26,996 nt of DNA from Bacteroidia bacterium (GTDB lineage Bacteria > Bacteroidota > Bacteroidia > Bacteroidales > Azobacteroidaceae), in contig BNXY01000037.1 in NCBI GenBank assembly GCA_025999935.1, positions 1 through 26,996 of the forward strand, in the 5' to 3' direction. Every line of letters begins with the position of its first letter. The first letter of the stretch is position 1. The notes below the pieces were generated by a model. The model was not told the DNA's origin. It did no database searches and worked only from the letters and a program-made list of their open reading frames with translations. Both the position numbers and the translations under genes were made by a program. This document shows, piece after piece, positions 1 through 7,584 of the stretch.

Positions 1-17
1 TATGCGTGTGGTCAGGA

Positions 18-39
18 TTGCAATATTATAATATCGCAA
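18..39. repeat. 22-bp near-perfect AT-rich palindrome
   Basis: The arms TTGC and GCAA enclose the perfect palindrome ATATTATAATAT, with one mismatched pair (A22/C35). It lies just left of the 136-bp repeat and outside any gene. It could be a protein-binding site or the edge of a larger element cut by the window; nothing visible decides. Confidence 0.35.
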
Positions 40-46
40 AATATGT

Positions 47-182
47 CGCAGCTACGCAGCTCTGGATTTGTGTATGCCCTTATTACCGTGCGCTTACGCA
101 CACGGCTACAAAGATGTTGGCGCTATGCGCCTTTTCGCACAAACACCTATTTTTACTGCTGACCCGAGCTGAGTAGTAACAA
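47..182 (+). repeat. 136-bp dispersed hairpin-rich repeat, copy A
   Basis: This stretch matches the reverse complement of 26834-26969 with the same length and 6 mismatches by my count (about 96% identity), and the similarity stops abruptly at both ends. Inside are the direct repeat CGCAGCTACGCAGCT (47-61), a hairpin at 86-105 with CCGTG/CACGG arms and a GTGCG/CGCAC core, and a GGCGC-TAT-GCGCC hairpin (119-131). It ends in CTGAGTAGTAACAA. It has no coding capacity. The near-identity and sharp borders suggest a mobile or insertion-sequence-derived repeat, possibly linked to the ISAs1 remnant at the right end, which carries a similar CTGAGTAGTTAC motif. Confidence 0.85.
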
Positions 183-200
183 CCTCGTTAGAGGTTTTAT
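181..200 (+). terminator. Short hairpin, possible weak terminator
   Basis: AACCTC and GAGGTT form a 6-bp stem with a GTTA loop, followed by the short T-rich run TTAT. It starts exactly where the 136-bp repeat ends. No intact gene is visible upstream within the window, so what it would terminate is unknown; it may simply be a hairpin of a neighbouring repeat. Confidence 0.3.
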
Positions 201-223
201 AATCAATAATATTCTTTGGCAAA

Positions 224-325
224 TTGTCTGAACGGTGATTTTAATATGATTTTTGTGATTTCTATGATTGCGAAAAAATCCTGAGAATCTTTCATTCTTT
301 AATCATACGTTGCTCAAGGCGGACT
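224..325. repeat. Degenerate GATTT-rich palindromic repeat
   Basis: The stretch opens with TTGTCTGAAC, continues with GATTT/GATT words spaced about 9-10 bases apart, then turns into AATC/ATTC words after GCGAAAAAATC, and ends in the imperfect counterpart CTCAAGGCGGAC. This is the layout of a decayed long palindrome. From memory, similar TTGTCTGAA-bounded GATTT palindromes are dispersed in Bacteroidetes and cyanobacterial genomes; I could not confirm this. No ORF is supported here. Confidence 0.4.
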
Positions 326-342
326 AATTAAGGTGTCTGCCT

Positions 343-634
343 CAGGGCAAACGCATCTTAATTTGTGTTAAAAGAAGCCCGTAAGGGCTTGAATATGAAA
401 CAACGTTCGGCGGAGCCAATAACCCCCAATGAAGCGAAGCGATTGGGGGTAAGACGATACCCCTCTATTCCTGAACTCCGTAGGTGTTCAACCCTTTCAG
501 GGTTGCCGGACAAGGGCGGTATTGTAACCCCCAGTCGCCCTATCGGGCTTCACTGGGGGTTATTGGCTCCGCCGAACGTTGTTTCATATTTAAGACCTCC
601 GGTCTTTAACACAAATTAAGATGCGTTTACCCTG
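343..634. mobile_element. 292-bp MITE-like element with 30-bp terminal inverted repeats
   Basis: The ends 343-372 and 605-634 are inverted repeats of each other with one mismatch in 30 (CAGGGC versus CAGGGT, then AAACGCATC and onward). Inside, 392-428 and 554-590 form a perfect 37-bp inverted repeat. Smaller hairpins are nested within: AAGCCC/GGGCTT (375-390), ACCCCCAAT/ATTGGGGGT (422-450), CAACCCT/AGGGTTG (489-505), ACCCCCAGT/ACTGGGGGT (527-560) and AAGACC/GGTCTT (592-606). There is no transposase, so it would move only with help in trans. The one open frame across it (365-619) is read through palindromes and is not a credible gene. No clear target-site duplication was seen. Confidence 0.8.
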
Positions 635-1162
635 CCCCGTGTACCTCACAGCGCTGGTCATGCTCGTCCCTGTCTCCACGGTAGGGGCGTGCATCCGGAG
701 CCGGAGGAAGAAGCGGAAACGAAGGAGGTAGTCGAAGAAAATGAAGAAAGCGGGGAGCCGGAAGACGACCGCCGGTTTCATTCGAGCAAACTGACACGGA
801 AACGGGTGAATGCTTATTTCCGCAAGCAAAAGCCGTACTTGCAAACGGATTTTAAGATTACGGATTTGGCGGAGGCGATGGATGTAAACCGTAGCGTCAT
901 GTCGGGGTTTATCAACAAGGCGTATGGCATGCATTCCAACCGTAGCAGTATATCTGCGCTTGTCAATCGTGAGTACGGCATGAATTTCAGCCGCCTTATC
1001 AACCGCAGCCGCCTGAAGGAACTCAACCGCCTGCGCCTCTCGCCCGGCCACAGCGAAAAAGACAATCTGGAGCTTGTGCTGATGGCGGTTTTCAGCAGTT
1101 ACCGGAGTTATTTGCGCGTGAAGCGGGAAGAGGACAGGATGAGTGTGCTGAAAGAGTTTTGA
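621..1162 (+). pseudogene. 5'-truncated, frameshifted AraC-type HTH regulator remnant
   Basis: The frame from the GTG at 689 encodes an acidic linker and then a HTH_18 (AraC-type) DNA-binding region: ITDLAEAMDVNRS, NREYGMNFSRLINRSRLKEL and the second-helix remnant FSSYRSYLRVKREE. This resembles the C-terminal part of Bacteroidetes membrane-anchored HTH regulators. In another frame, 635-695 encodes a hydrophobic segment (VYLTALVMLVPVSTVGA) followed by RSRRKKRKRRR and a stop at 729. That would fit the last membrane helix of the same protein, implying a frameshift around 690-730. Everything upstream is missing and the fragment begins where the MITE ends. A 17-residue segment of the recognition region is tandemly duplicated. 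I infer a non-functional remnant; an intact short HTH protein started at 689 is less likely. Confidence 0.6.
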
Positions 1163-1260
1163 AATGTAACTTATCCGTAACCACGATTGTCTGAATTGAT
1201 AATTAACTCCTCATTTGCAATTACTTACTCCAAAAGTGATTATTTTCAAAAAATATTACT

Positions 1261-1268
1261 TATCTTTG
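1261..1268 (+). promoter_or_regulatory. Bacteroidetes -7 promoter motif (TATCTTTG)
   Basis: TATCTTTG matches the TAnnTTTG -7 consensus of the Bacteroidetes primary sigma factor and lies about 50 bases before the ATG at 1319. No good TTTG-type -33 element is seen at the expected distance. It probably drives the NfeD-like/flotillin pair. Confidence 0.5.
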
Positions 1269-1318
1269 CATATCGAATTAAATTAATTCGTACTAAAAAA
1301 CATAAAAAAAATAAAACT

Positions 1319-1825
1319 ATGGCTTGGTATGTAATTGTTTTGATTGTTTCGTCGGCTTTATTTTTGTTAACAACCATTGGTTCCTTTATTTTTGGGGATA
1401 TTGATTTGGATGCCGACATGGAATTTGACTCCGGATTCCTTTTAAGCGATGTTATTTCGTTCAAAGGATTGATCCATTTCGCTATTGGTTTCTCATTGGT
1501 ACTGACACTGATGAAGGAAGTTACGCTCGTTTCGACCAGTGTTGGGGTAGTTACCGGAATCGTTTTTGTGGCGGTATTGTATTACCTGTATAAATTGATC
1601 TTTGAAAAACTGCAGCAACATATAAAGTACACCGATGTGATACATGATTTGGATGCGGAAGTTTATTTCTGGGACGACAAAACAAAAATCGGAGAAGTGT
1701 TTATCACGCTCGAAGGACGTCCGGTTACCATCACTTTGAATAGTCGGGATGAAACCCATTTTGAAAAAGGCCAGAAAATCAAAGTTTCCGGAACCAGACA
1801 TTCCGTTTATCCAACGGATTTATAG
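1319..1825 (+). CDS. NfeD-like/YqiJ-type membrane protein with C-terminal OB fold (168 aa)
   Basis: I place the start at the ATG beginning MAWYVIVLIVSS; longer readings of the frame run through the promoter motif. Residues 3-25 are a membrane helix, the acidic loop DIDLDADMEFD follows, and two further hydrophobic helices lie near residues 50-66 and 72-92. The last 60 residues (DLDAEVYFWDDKTKIGEVFITLEGRP) read as a small beta-barrel, as in NfeD proteins. Known partners of NfeD/YqiJ proteins are flotillins, and a flotillin begins 41 bases downstream, which is the main support for the call. The pair probably forms one transcript and organises membrane domains; the specific physiological role is unknown. 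Confidence 0.75.
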   Translation: MAWYVIVLIVSSALFLLTTIGSFIFGDIDLDADMEFDSGFLLSDVISFKGLIHFAIGFSLVLTLMKEVTLVSTSVGVVTGIVFVAVLYYLYKLIFEKLQQHIKYTDVIHDLDAEVYFWDDKTKIGEVFITLEGRPVTITLNSRDETHFEKGQKIKVSGTRHSVYPTDL

Positions 1826-1866
1826 TCTAACCCCACTGATTATCTAACTTAAATTAAATATTGAAT

Positions 1867-3435
1867 ATGGAGATTTTTGTACTTGTCGGAGTGTGTGTAC
1901 TCCTCGCGGTTTTGACCATTATCGGGATATTATCCCGTTTCAGGAGATGTAAATCGGATGAAATTTTAGTCATCTACGGTAAAACAGGCGGTAATAAATC
2001 GTCGAAATGTATTCAAGGCGGAGCGGCCTTTGTCATTCCCGTATTGCAGGGTTATGCCTATATGTCGCTGAAACCCTTGCAATTTGAATGTAATTTGCAA
2101 AAAGCGTTATCTTCCCAGAACATCCGCGTAGATGTTCCGACTACCGTTACGGTAGGTATCAGCACCGAGCCGGATGTAATGCAGGCGGCTGCCGAAAGAA
2201 TTTTGGGATTGGGACGTCCTGAAATTGAAGATTTGGTAAAAGATATCGTCTATGGCCAGATGAGGACGATTATCGCCGACATGACCATCGAAAAACTGAA
2301 CGCCGACCGCGATGAATTTCTTGCCAAAGCAAAAGGACTGATTGATACGGAATTGCGCAAGATAGGTTTGACCTTAATCAATATCAACATCACCGATATT
2401 CGCGACGAAGCGGGATATATTGTGGCGCTGGGAAAGAAAGACCAGGCGAAAGCCATCAATCAGGCGAATGTGGAAATTTCCACCGCCGAACGCCAGGGAG
2501 AAACGGCTGTAGCCGAACAGATGAAAATCAAAAATGCCACAGTGGCCGAAACGAAACGGGAAGAGTCGGTTGCCATCGCCAACGCCGAAAGAGACAAAAG
2601 TATTTCGGTAGCCCAAGCGGAATCCGAACGGGATTCCAAAGTAGCGGAAGCCCAGAAAGACAGAGACATCAATATCGCACAATTCAATTCCCAAGCCCGT
2701 ATCGGGGAAATTGAAGCCAACAAAAAAATAACTGTTTCCAACGCCGAATTGGAAGTCATCAAAGCCCAATCGCAAAGTCTGGCTTTATCGGCTGAAGAAA
2801 GAGCGATGGCGGAAATCGAAAGAAACAAAGAATTGGCGCGCAAAGAAGCGGAAGAAGCCCGCGCCAAACGTACCGAAGCAGCTTTGAAAGCCGAGCAGAT
2901 TGTGCCGTCGGAAATTGCGAAACAACAAAAACTCATCGACGCTCAGGCCTACCAATTGAAATTGGAAAAGGAAGCGGAAGCCAACGCCAACCAGCAACGC
3001 ATTGAAGCCCAAGGCCGCGCCGACGCTATCGCCTCTGAAGGTCGCGGTAAAGGGGAAGCCATTACCGCCGAAGGTTTAGCGCACGCCAAAGTCATCGAAC
3101 AGCAGGGTTTGGCCAGAGCCGCCGCCGAAAAAGCTTCGTTGATGGCGCAAGCCGAAGGATTCCAAGCCATGGTAAAAGTAGCGGAAAACAATCCACAGGT
3201 AGCTATTCAATGGAAGATGGTGGAACAGTGGAAAGAAATCGCCGCCGAACAGGTGAAAGCATTCGAGCACATCAGCCTCGGCAATGTCAATGTGATGGAC
3301 ACCACCCAAGGCGGTACGCTGACCAACCTGCTCACCGGCTTGGTTTCTTCCATAGCTCCGGTTACGGACATCATGAAAACCATTCCCGGAATACCGAATG
3401 TGTTGAAAGGGAAAGATTCGGAAAAGATGGAATAA
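1867..3435 (+). CDS. Flotillin-like SPFH-domain membrane scaffold protein (522 aa)
   Basis: The ATG at 1867 starts MEIFVLVGVCVLLAVLTIIG, an N-terminal membrane anchor; a TTG two codons earlier is less likely. The SPFH/band-7 domain spans about residues 30-200, with KSDEILVIYGK, a VDVPTTVTVGI strand and DIRDEAGYIVALGKKDQAKAIN at its end. From about 200 to 430 comes a long Ala/Glu/Lys coiled coil with repeated AER, AEAQ and ARKEAEEA patterns, the typical flotillin tail. The C-terminus (IAPVTDIMKTIPGIPNVLKG) is hydrophobic and may mediate self-assembly. Flotillins oligomerise in the cytoplasmic membrane and scaffold lipid-domain complexes. The preceding NfeD-like gene supports YqiK/FloT-type identity. 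Nothing links it directly to the division genes that follow. Confidence 0.88.
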   Translation: MEIFVLVGVCVLLAVLTIIGILSRFRRCKSDEILVIYGKTGGNKSSKCIQGGAAFVIPVLQGYAYMSLKPLQFECNLQKALSSQNIRVDVPTTVTVGISTEPDVMQAAAERILGLGRPEIEDLVKDIVYGQMRTIIADMTIEKLNADRDEFLAKAKGLIDTELRKIGLTLININITDIRDEAGYIVALGKKDQAKAINQANVEISTAERQGETAVAEQMKIKNATVAETKREESVAIANAERDKSISVAQAESERDSKVAEAQKDRDINIAQFNSQARIGEIEANKKITVSNAELEVIKAQSQSLALSAEERAMAEIERNKELARKEAEEARAKRTEAALKAEQIVPSEIAKQQKLIDAQAYQLKLEKEAEANANQQRIEAQGRADAIASEGRGKGEAITAEGLAHAKVIEQQGLARAAAEKASLMAQAEGFQAMVKVAENNPQVAIQWKMVEQWKEIAAEQVKAFEHISLGNVNVMDTTQGGTLTNLLTGLVSSIAPVTDIMKTIPGIPNVLKGKDSEKME

Positions 3436-3572
3436 AAAAGAGCTTGTTTCATTTGCGTTCAAAAAATTGACTTTTGCAGTATGGAACTTACTTTCAATTG
3501 GAATATTTTTCCCCACTTTCAACACCCATTTTCTACTCTTTTTTAATCGCTTGTATCTTACTGTTTTACCGT

Positions 3573-3603
3573 GTTTATAACTCGTTTATAACCCGTTTAT
3601 AAC
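3573..3603 (+). repeat. Three direct repeats of GTTTATAAC at 11-bp period
   Basis: Identical 9-mers occur at 3573-3581, 3584-3592 and 3595-3603, separated by TC and CC. The 11-bp period is close to one DNA helical turn, so a protein could bind all three on one face. They lie 28-58 bases upstream of the MraZ boxes and about 85-115 bases upstream of mraZ. They could be an operator for an additional dcw regulator or an AT-rich bent or melting segment; the protein is unknown. Confidence 0.7.
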
Positions 3604-3630
3604 TTTTTAATAAATTTTTCCAAAAAAATA

Positions 3631-3646
3631 GTGGGGGATTGTGGGG
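3631..3646 (+). promoter_or_regulatory. Putative MraZ operator (two GTGGGG boxes, 10-bp spacing)
   Basis: GTGGGG occurs at 3631-3636 and again at 3641-3646. MraZ proteins characterised elsewhere bind tandem TGGGN boxes spaced about 10 bp apart in their own promoter. These boxes sit directly upstream of the candidate -7 element at 3654, where binding would cover the -33 region and repress the dcw cluster. Only two boxes are clear. Confidence 0.65.
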
Positions 3647-3653
3647 AATTTCG

Positions 3654-3661
3654 TACTTTTA
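3654..3661 (+). promoter_or_regulatory. Candidate -7 promoter element for the dcw cluster
   Basis: TACTTTTA matches TAnnTTTG except for the last base and lies 27 bases before the mraZ ATG and 7 bases after the MraZ boxes. A second possible element, GACTTTTG at 3469-3476, also differs by one base and could give a longer leader. Which one is used cannot be told from sequence. Confidence 0.4.
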
Positions 3662-3688
3662 CGCTGTGAAATAAACAGTTAATTATTC

Positions 3689-4147
3689 ATGGAAAAATTC
3701 ATCGGTAATATGGATGCTAAAACGGATGTAAAAGGACGGGTTTTCGTCCCGGCTACATTCCGGAAAATCCTGCAATCAGCAGGAGAAACGAGCCTTATAT
3801 TGCGGATGGATATTTACAAAGATTGTTTGGTTTTGCATCCCAAATTTCAATGGGAAAATAAATTAGACCAGCTTCGGGAAAATCTGGACGAGTTTGATGA
3901 AGATGCGCAAAACACCTTCCGTCAATTCGCTTATTTGGTAGAAACGGTGGAATTAGATGCCAGCGGACGGATATTGATTCCGAAAAAATACCTGCAATCG
4001 GCGAACATTACCAATGAAGTGCGCTTCTTAGGCATGGGCGACAATATCGAATTGTGGAATCGCAGTCAGTTGGAAAAAACTATAATGAGTCCGGAAGATT
4101 TCAGAGCGAATGTACGTAAATTTTTAACAAAGCCCAAAAATGGATGA
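3689..4147 (+). CDS. mraZ: Transcriptional regulator MraZ (152 aa)
   Basis: The protein begins MEKFIGNMDAKTDVKGRVFVPATFRK, the first SpoVT/AbrB-like half. A second half includes VETVELDASGRILIPKKYL with the DxxGRIxIP signature around residue 90. MraZ is the conserved first gene of the dcw cluster, a ring-forming DNA-binding protein that generally represses its own operon. Length and two-domain layout are normal. The tandem GTGGGG boxes in front of the gene fit autoregulation. Its 3' end overlaps rsmH by 8 bases, suggesting co-transcription and translational coupling. Confidence 0.96.
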   Translation: MEKFIGNMDAKTDVKGRVFVPATFRKILQSAGETSLILRMDIYKDCLVLHPKFQWENKLDQLRENLDEFDEDAQNTFRQFAYLVETVELDASGRILIPKKYLQSANITNEVRFLGMGDNIELWNRSQLEKTIMSPEDFRANVRKFLTKPKNG

Positions 4148-5063
4148 AATGCAGGCATATCATGTTCCGGTTCTTTTAGAAGAAAGTGTTGACGGCTTGA
4201 ATATCCGTCCGGGAGGAATTTATGTGGACGTAACTTTCGGCGGCGGCGGTCACGCTAAAACCATTTTGACACGTTTGGAAAAAGGACGTTTGTATGGTTT
4301 TGACCAAGATGCCGATGCAGAAAAGAATGCGCTGCCCGGCGGCAAATTCACTTTTGTCAGGAGCAATTTCCGGTATCTCTCCAATTTCATGGATTGGCAC
4401 GGTGTGAAAGCCATTGACGGCCTATTGGCCGACCTCGGGGTATCGTCACACCACTTCGATGACGAATCGAGAGGGTTTTCTTTCCGTTTCGACGGCGATT
4501 TGGATATGCGGATGAATAAACGGGCGGGAAAAACGGCGGCGGAAATTCTCAATACGTATTCCGAAGCGGCTTTGGCGGATGTTTTTTATTTGTACGGCGA
4601 ATTGCGAAGTTCAAGGGCGATAGCGCGGGCAGTTGTGCAAACCAGAAGCCAACGGGCAATTCAGTCTGTTTCCGATTTTCTGAATATTCTCCGGCCTTTT
4701 TTCAGTCGGGAAAAAGAGAAAAAGTCTCTGGCGCAGGCATTTCAAGCTTTAAGAATCGAAACGAACGGTGAAATGGACGCCTTGAAAGAAATGTTGACAC
4801 AAGCATTGGAATTACTGAAACCGGGTGGCCGGTTGGTTGTAATTACCTATCACTCATTGGAAGACCGGTTGGTTAAGAATTTTTTCAAAACCGGTAATTT
4901 TGAAGGAAAAGTGGAAAAGGATTTTTACGGGAATGTGGAAACGCCTTTTCGACCCATTAATAACAAAGTAATTGTTCCCGACGAGGCGGAAATCGAAAGA
5001 AATCCCCGTTCGAGAAGCGCTAAACTAAGAATTGTTGAAAAAAATGGAAACGAAGGAAAATAA
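4140..5063 (+). CDS. rsmH: 16S rRNA (cytosine1402-N4)-methyltransferase RsmH/MraW (307 aa)
   Basis: The sequence starts MDEMQAYHVPVLLEESVDGL and has the SAM-binding motif DVTFGGGGHAKTIL near residues 30-43, the family signature LLADLGVSSHHFDDESRGFSFRFDGDLDMRM, then AFQALRIETNGE and VVITYHSLEDRLVK. The enzyme methylates N4 of C1402 in the decoding centre of 16S rRNA using S-adenosylmethionine. Length matches the family. It is conserved in second place in dcw clusters, overlaps mraZ at its start, and its last bases overlap the start of the ftsL-like gene. Confidence 0.97.
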   Translation: MDEMQAYHVPVLLEESVDGLNIRPGGIYVDVTFGGGGHAKTILTRLEKGRLYGFDQDADAEKNALPGGKFTFVRSNFRYLSNFMDWHGVKAIDGLLADLGVSSHHFDDESRGFSFRFDGDLDMRMNKRAGKTAAEILNTYSEAALADVFYLYGELRSSRAIARAVVQTRSQRAIQSVSDFLNILRPFFSREKEKKSLAQAFQALRIETNGEMDALKEMLTQALELLKPGGRLVVITYHSLEDRLVKNFFKTGNFEGKVEKDFYGNVETPFRPINNKVIVPDEAEIERNPRSRSAKLRIVEKNGNEGK

Positions 5064-5385
5064 AACGAAGAAACAGCGGTCGTGGTTTTTTCGCATCATC
5101 GGCGGAGAAATCCTGACGGAAGATTTTGTTGTCAAACAATCGAAATTGATTATTTTGATTGTATTTTTGATTATCATCTTCATCAGCAATAGGTATGCCT
5201 GTATGAAAAAACTGACGGAGATAGAAACGTTGACAACCCAATTGAAAGATATAAAATATGAAAATTTGGTTATATCTACCGAATTGACGACCCACAGTCG
5301 TCAATCGCAGATCGAAGAATTGCTAAACAGCAAAGGAATCAATCTGTCGTCGTCGAAATCGTCGGTTTATGAAATTCATAAATAA
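5044..5385 (+). CDS. ftsL: FtsL-like cell division protein, Bacteroidetes type (113 aa)
   Basis: I use the ATG at 5044 (METKENKTKK) rather than the upstream TTG codons; it overlaps rsmH by 20 bases. A basic cytoplasmic N-terminus is followed by GGEILTEDFVVKQSK, one membrane helix (LIILIVFLIIIFISNRYA, about residues 36-53), and a short periplasmic coil with EIETLTTQLKDIKYENL and SRQSQIEELL. This is the layout of the Bacteroidetes FtsL-like family, which is too diverged to be recognised by identity with E. coli FtsL. It should bind FtsB-like and FtsQ partners and help activate FtsW/FtsI. Position between rsmH and ftsI is the strongest support. Confidence 0.88.
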   Translation: METKENKTKKQRSWFFRIIGGEILTEDFVVKQSKLIILIVFLIIIFISNRYACMKKLTEIETLTTQLKDIKYENLVISTELTTHSRQSQIEELLNSKGINLSSSKSSVYEIHK

Positions 5386-5392
5386 AACAGTC

Positions 5393-7576
5393 ATGGAAAA
5401 GAAACCCGTAAATAACAAAAAAATTCAAAGGAATTATTTCATCGTCAGTTTGATTTTCGCTTTGGTAATTGTCGCTATCATTGGGAAAGCGGCTGTTACT
5501 TCTTTTGTTGAAGGCAACTTTTGGAACGATATGGGAAACCGGGCTATTCGTCCCAATGTTCCCGTTCCGGCAATGCGCGGAGATATTTATTCGGCCGATG
5601 GGGAATTGATGGCAACCACGGAATATGCTTTCCGGCTTTACATGGACTTCTGGGCGGACGGCTTGAAGGAAGATACTTTGAGAAAATACATCAAGCCGCT
5701 TTCGGTGGAATTGAATAAATTATTGCCGCAAAAATCCGGTGCGCAATATGAAACAGATATTCTGAACGGTTGGCGGCAAAGGGAAAATGAAGCGGTAAAA
5801 ATAAAAAACGGAGCAGACCCGAAGATAAGAAAAAGTCGGGAATACCGCCTGAATATGGGCGACGTCAATTATTTGCAACTAAAAAAAATCCGTCAGATGC
5901 CTTTTTTCAAACAAGGTGCAAATAAATCGGGATTGTACACCCGGGAATTTGTAAAACGGACGAAACCCTACGGAACGTTGGCCTCGCGCACCATCGGCGA
6001 TATTTACGGTGAATCGGACAAAGGAGGCAAAAATGGTTTGGAATTGGCATACGACTCGCTGTTAAAAGGGAAACCCGGAATAGGAACCGGTCAAAGGGTG
6101 CAAGGACGGAATATCACGGTAGTGGATGTTAAACCGGTTACGGGGAAAGATATTGTTTCTACCATAGATATTAACATACAGGATATTACGGAGAAAACCC
6201 TGTCGGAAAAATTGAGAGAATTGGATGCCGAATCCGGGACAGCCGTTGTGATGGAAGTCAAAACCGGAGAAATAAAAGCCATAACCAATATGGGTCGTGT
6301 CAGGGAAGGCGTATGGGGAGAAACCAAAAATTACGCCGTATCCGATTTGAGCGAACCGGGTTCCACTTTCAAAGTAGCATCCATGATGGTGGCGTTGGAA
6401 GATGGTTTAGTGCAGCCTGATGATCCCGTGGATGTGGGCAACGGCGTATATCAGTACGGCGGTTTCAATCTGACCGACCACAATGCCAACCGGGGCGGTT
6501 ACGGTAAGATAACAGCAAGAAGAAGCATCATGTATTCATCTAATATAGGTGTAGCAAAACTCATCTTGAAAGCTTACGGAGACAATCCGGGCAAATACAT
6601 TGACGGTCTTTACCGGATTGGCTTCAACAAAGATTTGGAATTGGAAATTCCGGGATATGGAAAAGCCCGTATCCGCCACCCGAAAGATTCGCCTAACACT
6701 TGGTCTAAAACCACTTTGCCATGGATGTCATTCGGTTACGAAACACAAATTCCGCCGATTTATACCCTGACTTTCTTTAATGCCATCGCCAATAATGGAA
6801 AAATGGTTAAACCCATGTTTGTAAAAGAAATATTGGAAAACGGAAAAACCAAAGAACGGAAAAAAATGCAAGTCGTCAACGAACAGATATGTTCGGACAA
6901 TACCTTGGGGTTTATCCGCGAAATGTTGGATAGTGTGGTCAATCATCCGCAAGGAACCGGCAAACCGGCTCGTTCGGACTTGGTACGGATTTCAGGAAAA
7001 ACCGGAACTGCCCAAATATCGCAGGGAGCAGCCGGATATAAAGCCGGCGGTTTGAGCCACCAAGTGTCTTTCTGTGGTTATTTTCCCTCCGGAGAACCCA
7101 AATATTCTTGCATCGTCGTTATCCGGAAACCTCGAAACGGCGCAGCTTCCGGTGGTTTTATGTGTGGTGCGGTTTTCAAGAAAATAGCTGAAGAAATTTA
7201 TGTACGGAATATCATTTACAATCCCGAATTTGCCAAAGTGGACAGTACTTTGCCAAAAAATCCGAAAGTGAAAAGCGGATTATTCGAACATTCAAAATAT
7301 GTCATGAACAAATTGGACGTCAATTATACCGACAGTTTGAACGGAAAATGGATGACTGCCCAATTGGCGGATGACAAACTGATTATACAAGACCGAAGAG
7401 TATCGGAAAATCAAGTGCCCAACGTGGTCGGCATGGGTGCGAAAGATGCCGTTTACGCTTTGGAAAGCGCCGGATTGAGTGTCAACCTGTCGGGGCGAGG
7501 AGAAGTCCGCAGTCAGTCGATAAATCCGGGAACAGCCGTAATCAAAGGACAAACAATAGCCATTCAACTTAAATAA
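5393..7576 (+). CDS. ftsI: Septal peptidoglycan transpeptidase FtsI (PBP with PASTA domain, 727 aa)
   Basis: I prefer the ATG at 5393 ([14 protein letters not shown]), 7 bases after the ftsL stop; an in-frame ATG at 5369 would overlap ftsL. A membrane anchor near residues 12-35 ([21 protein letters not shown]) is followed by the dimerisation domain ([18 protein letters not shown]). The transpeptidase domain has all three penicillin-binding motifs: STFK with Ser324 as nucleophile, SSN (382-384) and KTGT (Lys536). The C-terminal 65 residues ([22 protein letters not shown]) form one PASTA domain. It crosslinks peptidoglycan at the septum together with FtsW. murE starts 8 bases downstream. Confidence 0.95.
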   Translation: MEKKPVNNKKIQRNYFIVSLIFALVIVAIIGKAAVTSFVEGNFWNDMGNRAIRPNVPVPAMRGDIYSADGELMATTEYAFRLYMDFWADGLKEDTLRKYIKPLSVELNKLLPQKSGAQYETDILNGWRQRENEAVKIKNGADPKIRKSREYRLNMGDVNYLQLKKIRQMPFFKQGANKSGLYTREFVKRTKPYGTLASRTIGDIYGESDKGGKNGLELAYDSLLKGKPGIGTGQRVQGRNITVVDVKPVTGKDIVSTIDINIQDITEKTLSEKLRELDAESGTAVVMEVKTGEIKAITNMGRVREGVWGETKNYAVSDLSEPGSTFKVASMMVALEDGLVQPDDPVDVGNGVYQYGGFNLTDHNANRGGYGKITARRSIMYSSNIGVAKLILKAYGDNPGKYIDGLYRIGFNKDLELEIPGYGKARIRHPKDSPNTWSKTTLPWMSFGYETQIPPIYTLTFFNAIANNGKMVKPMFVKEILENGKTKERKKMQVVNEQICSDNTLGFIREMLDSVVNHPQGTGKPARSDLVRISGKTGTAQISQGAAGYKAGGLSHQVSFCGYFPSGEPKYSCIVVIRKPRNGAASGGFMCGAVFKKIAEEIYVRNIIYNPEFAKVDSTLPKNPKVKSGLFEHSKYVMNKLDVNYTDSLNGKWMTAQLADDKLIIQDRRVSENQVPNVVGMGAKDAVYALESAGLSVNLSGRGEVRSQSINPGTAVIKGQTIAIQLK

Positions 7577-7584
7577 TTTGCAAT

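Noticed and set aside
365..619. 84-codon open frame on the + strand
   Set aside because: It lies inside the palindromic MITE-like element and its composition follows the inverted repeats; no protein-like features.
590..1051. 153-codon open frame on the minus strand
   Set aside because: It is antisense to the HTH regulator remnant, whose frame shows clear family motifs; the minus-strand translation has none.
2374..3012. Several minus-strand frames opposite the flotillin coiled coil
   Set aside because: They are shadows of the repetitive Ala/Glu/Lys codons; translations are low-complexity and have no start context.
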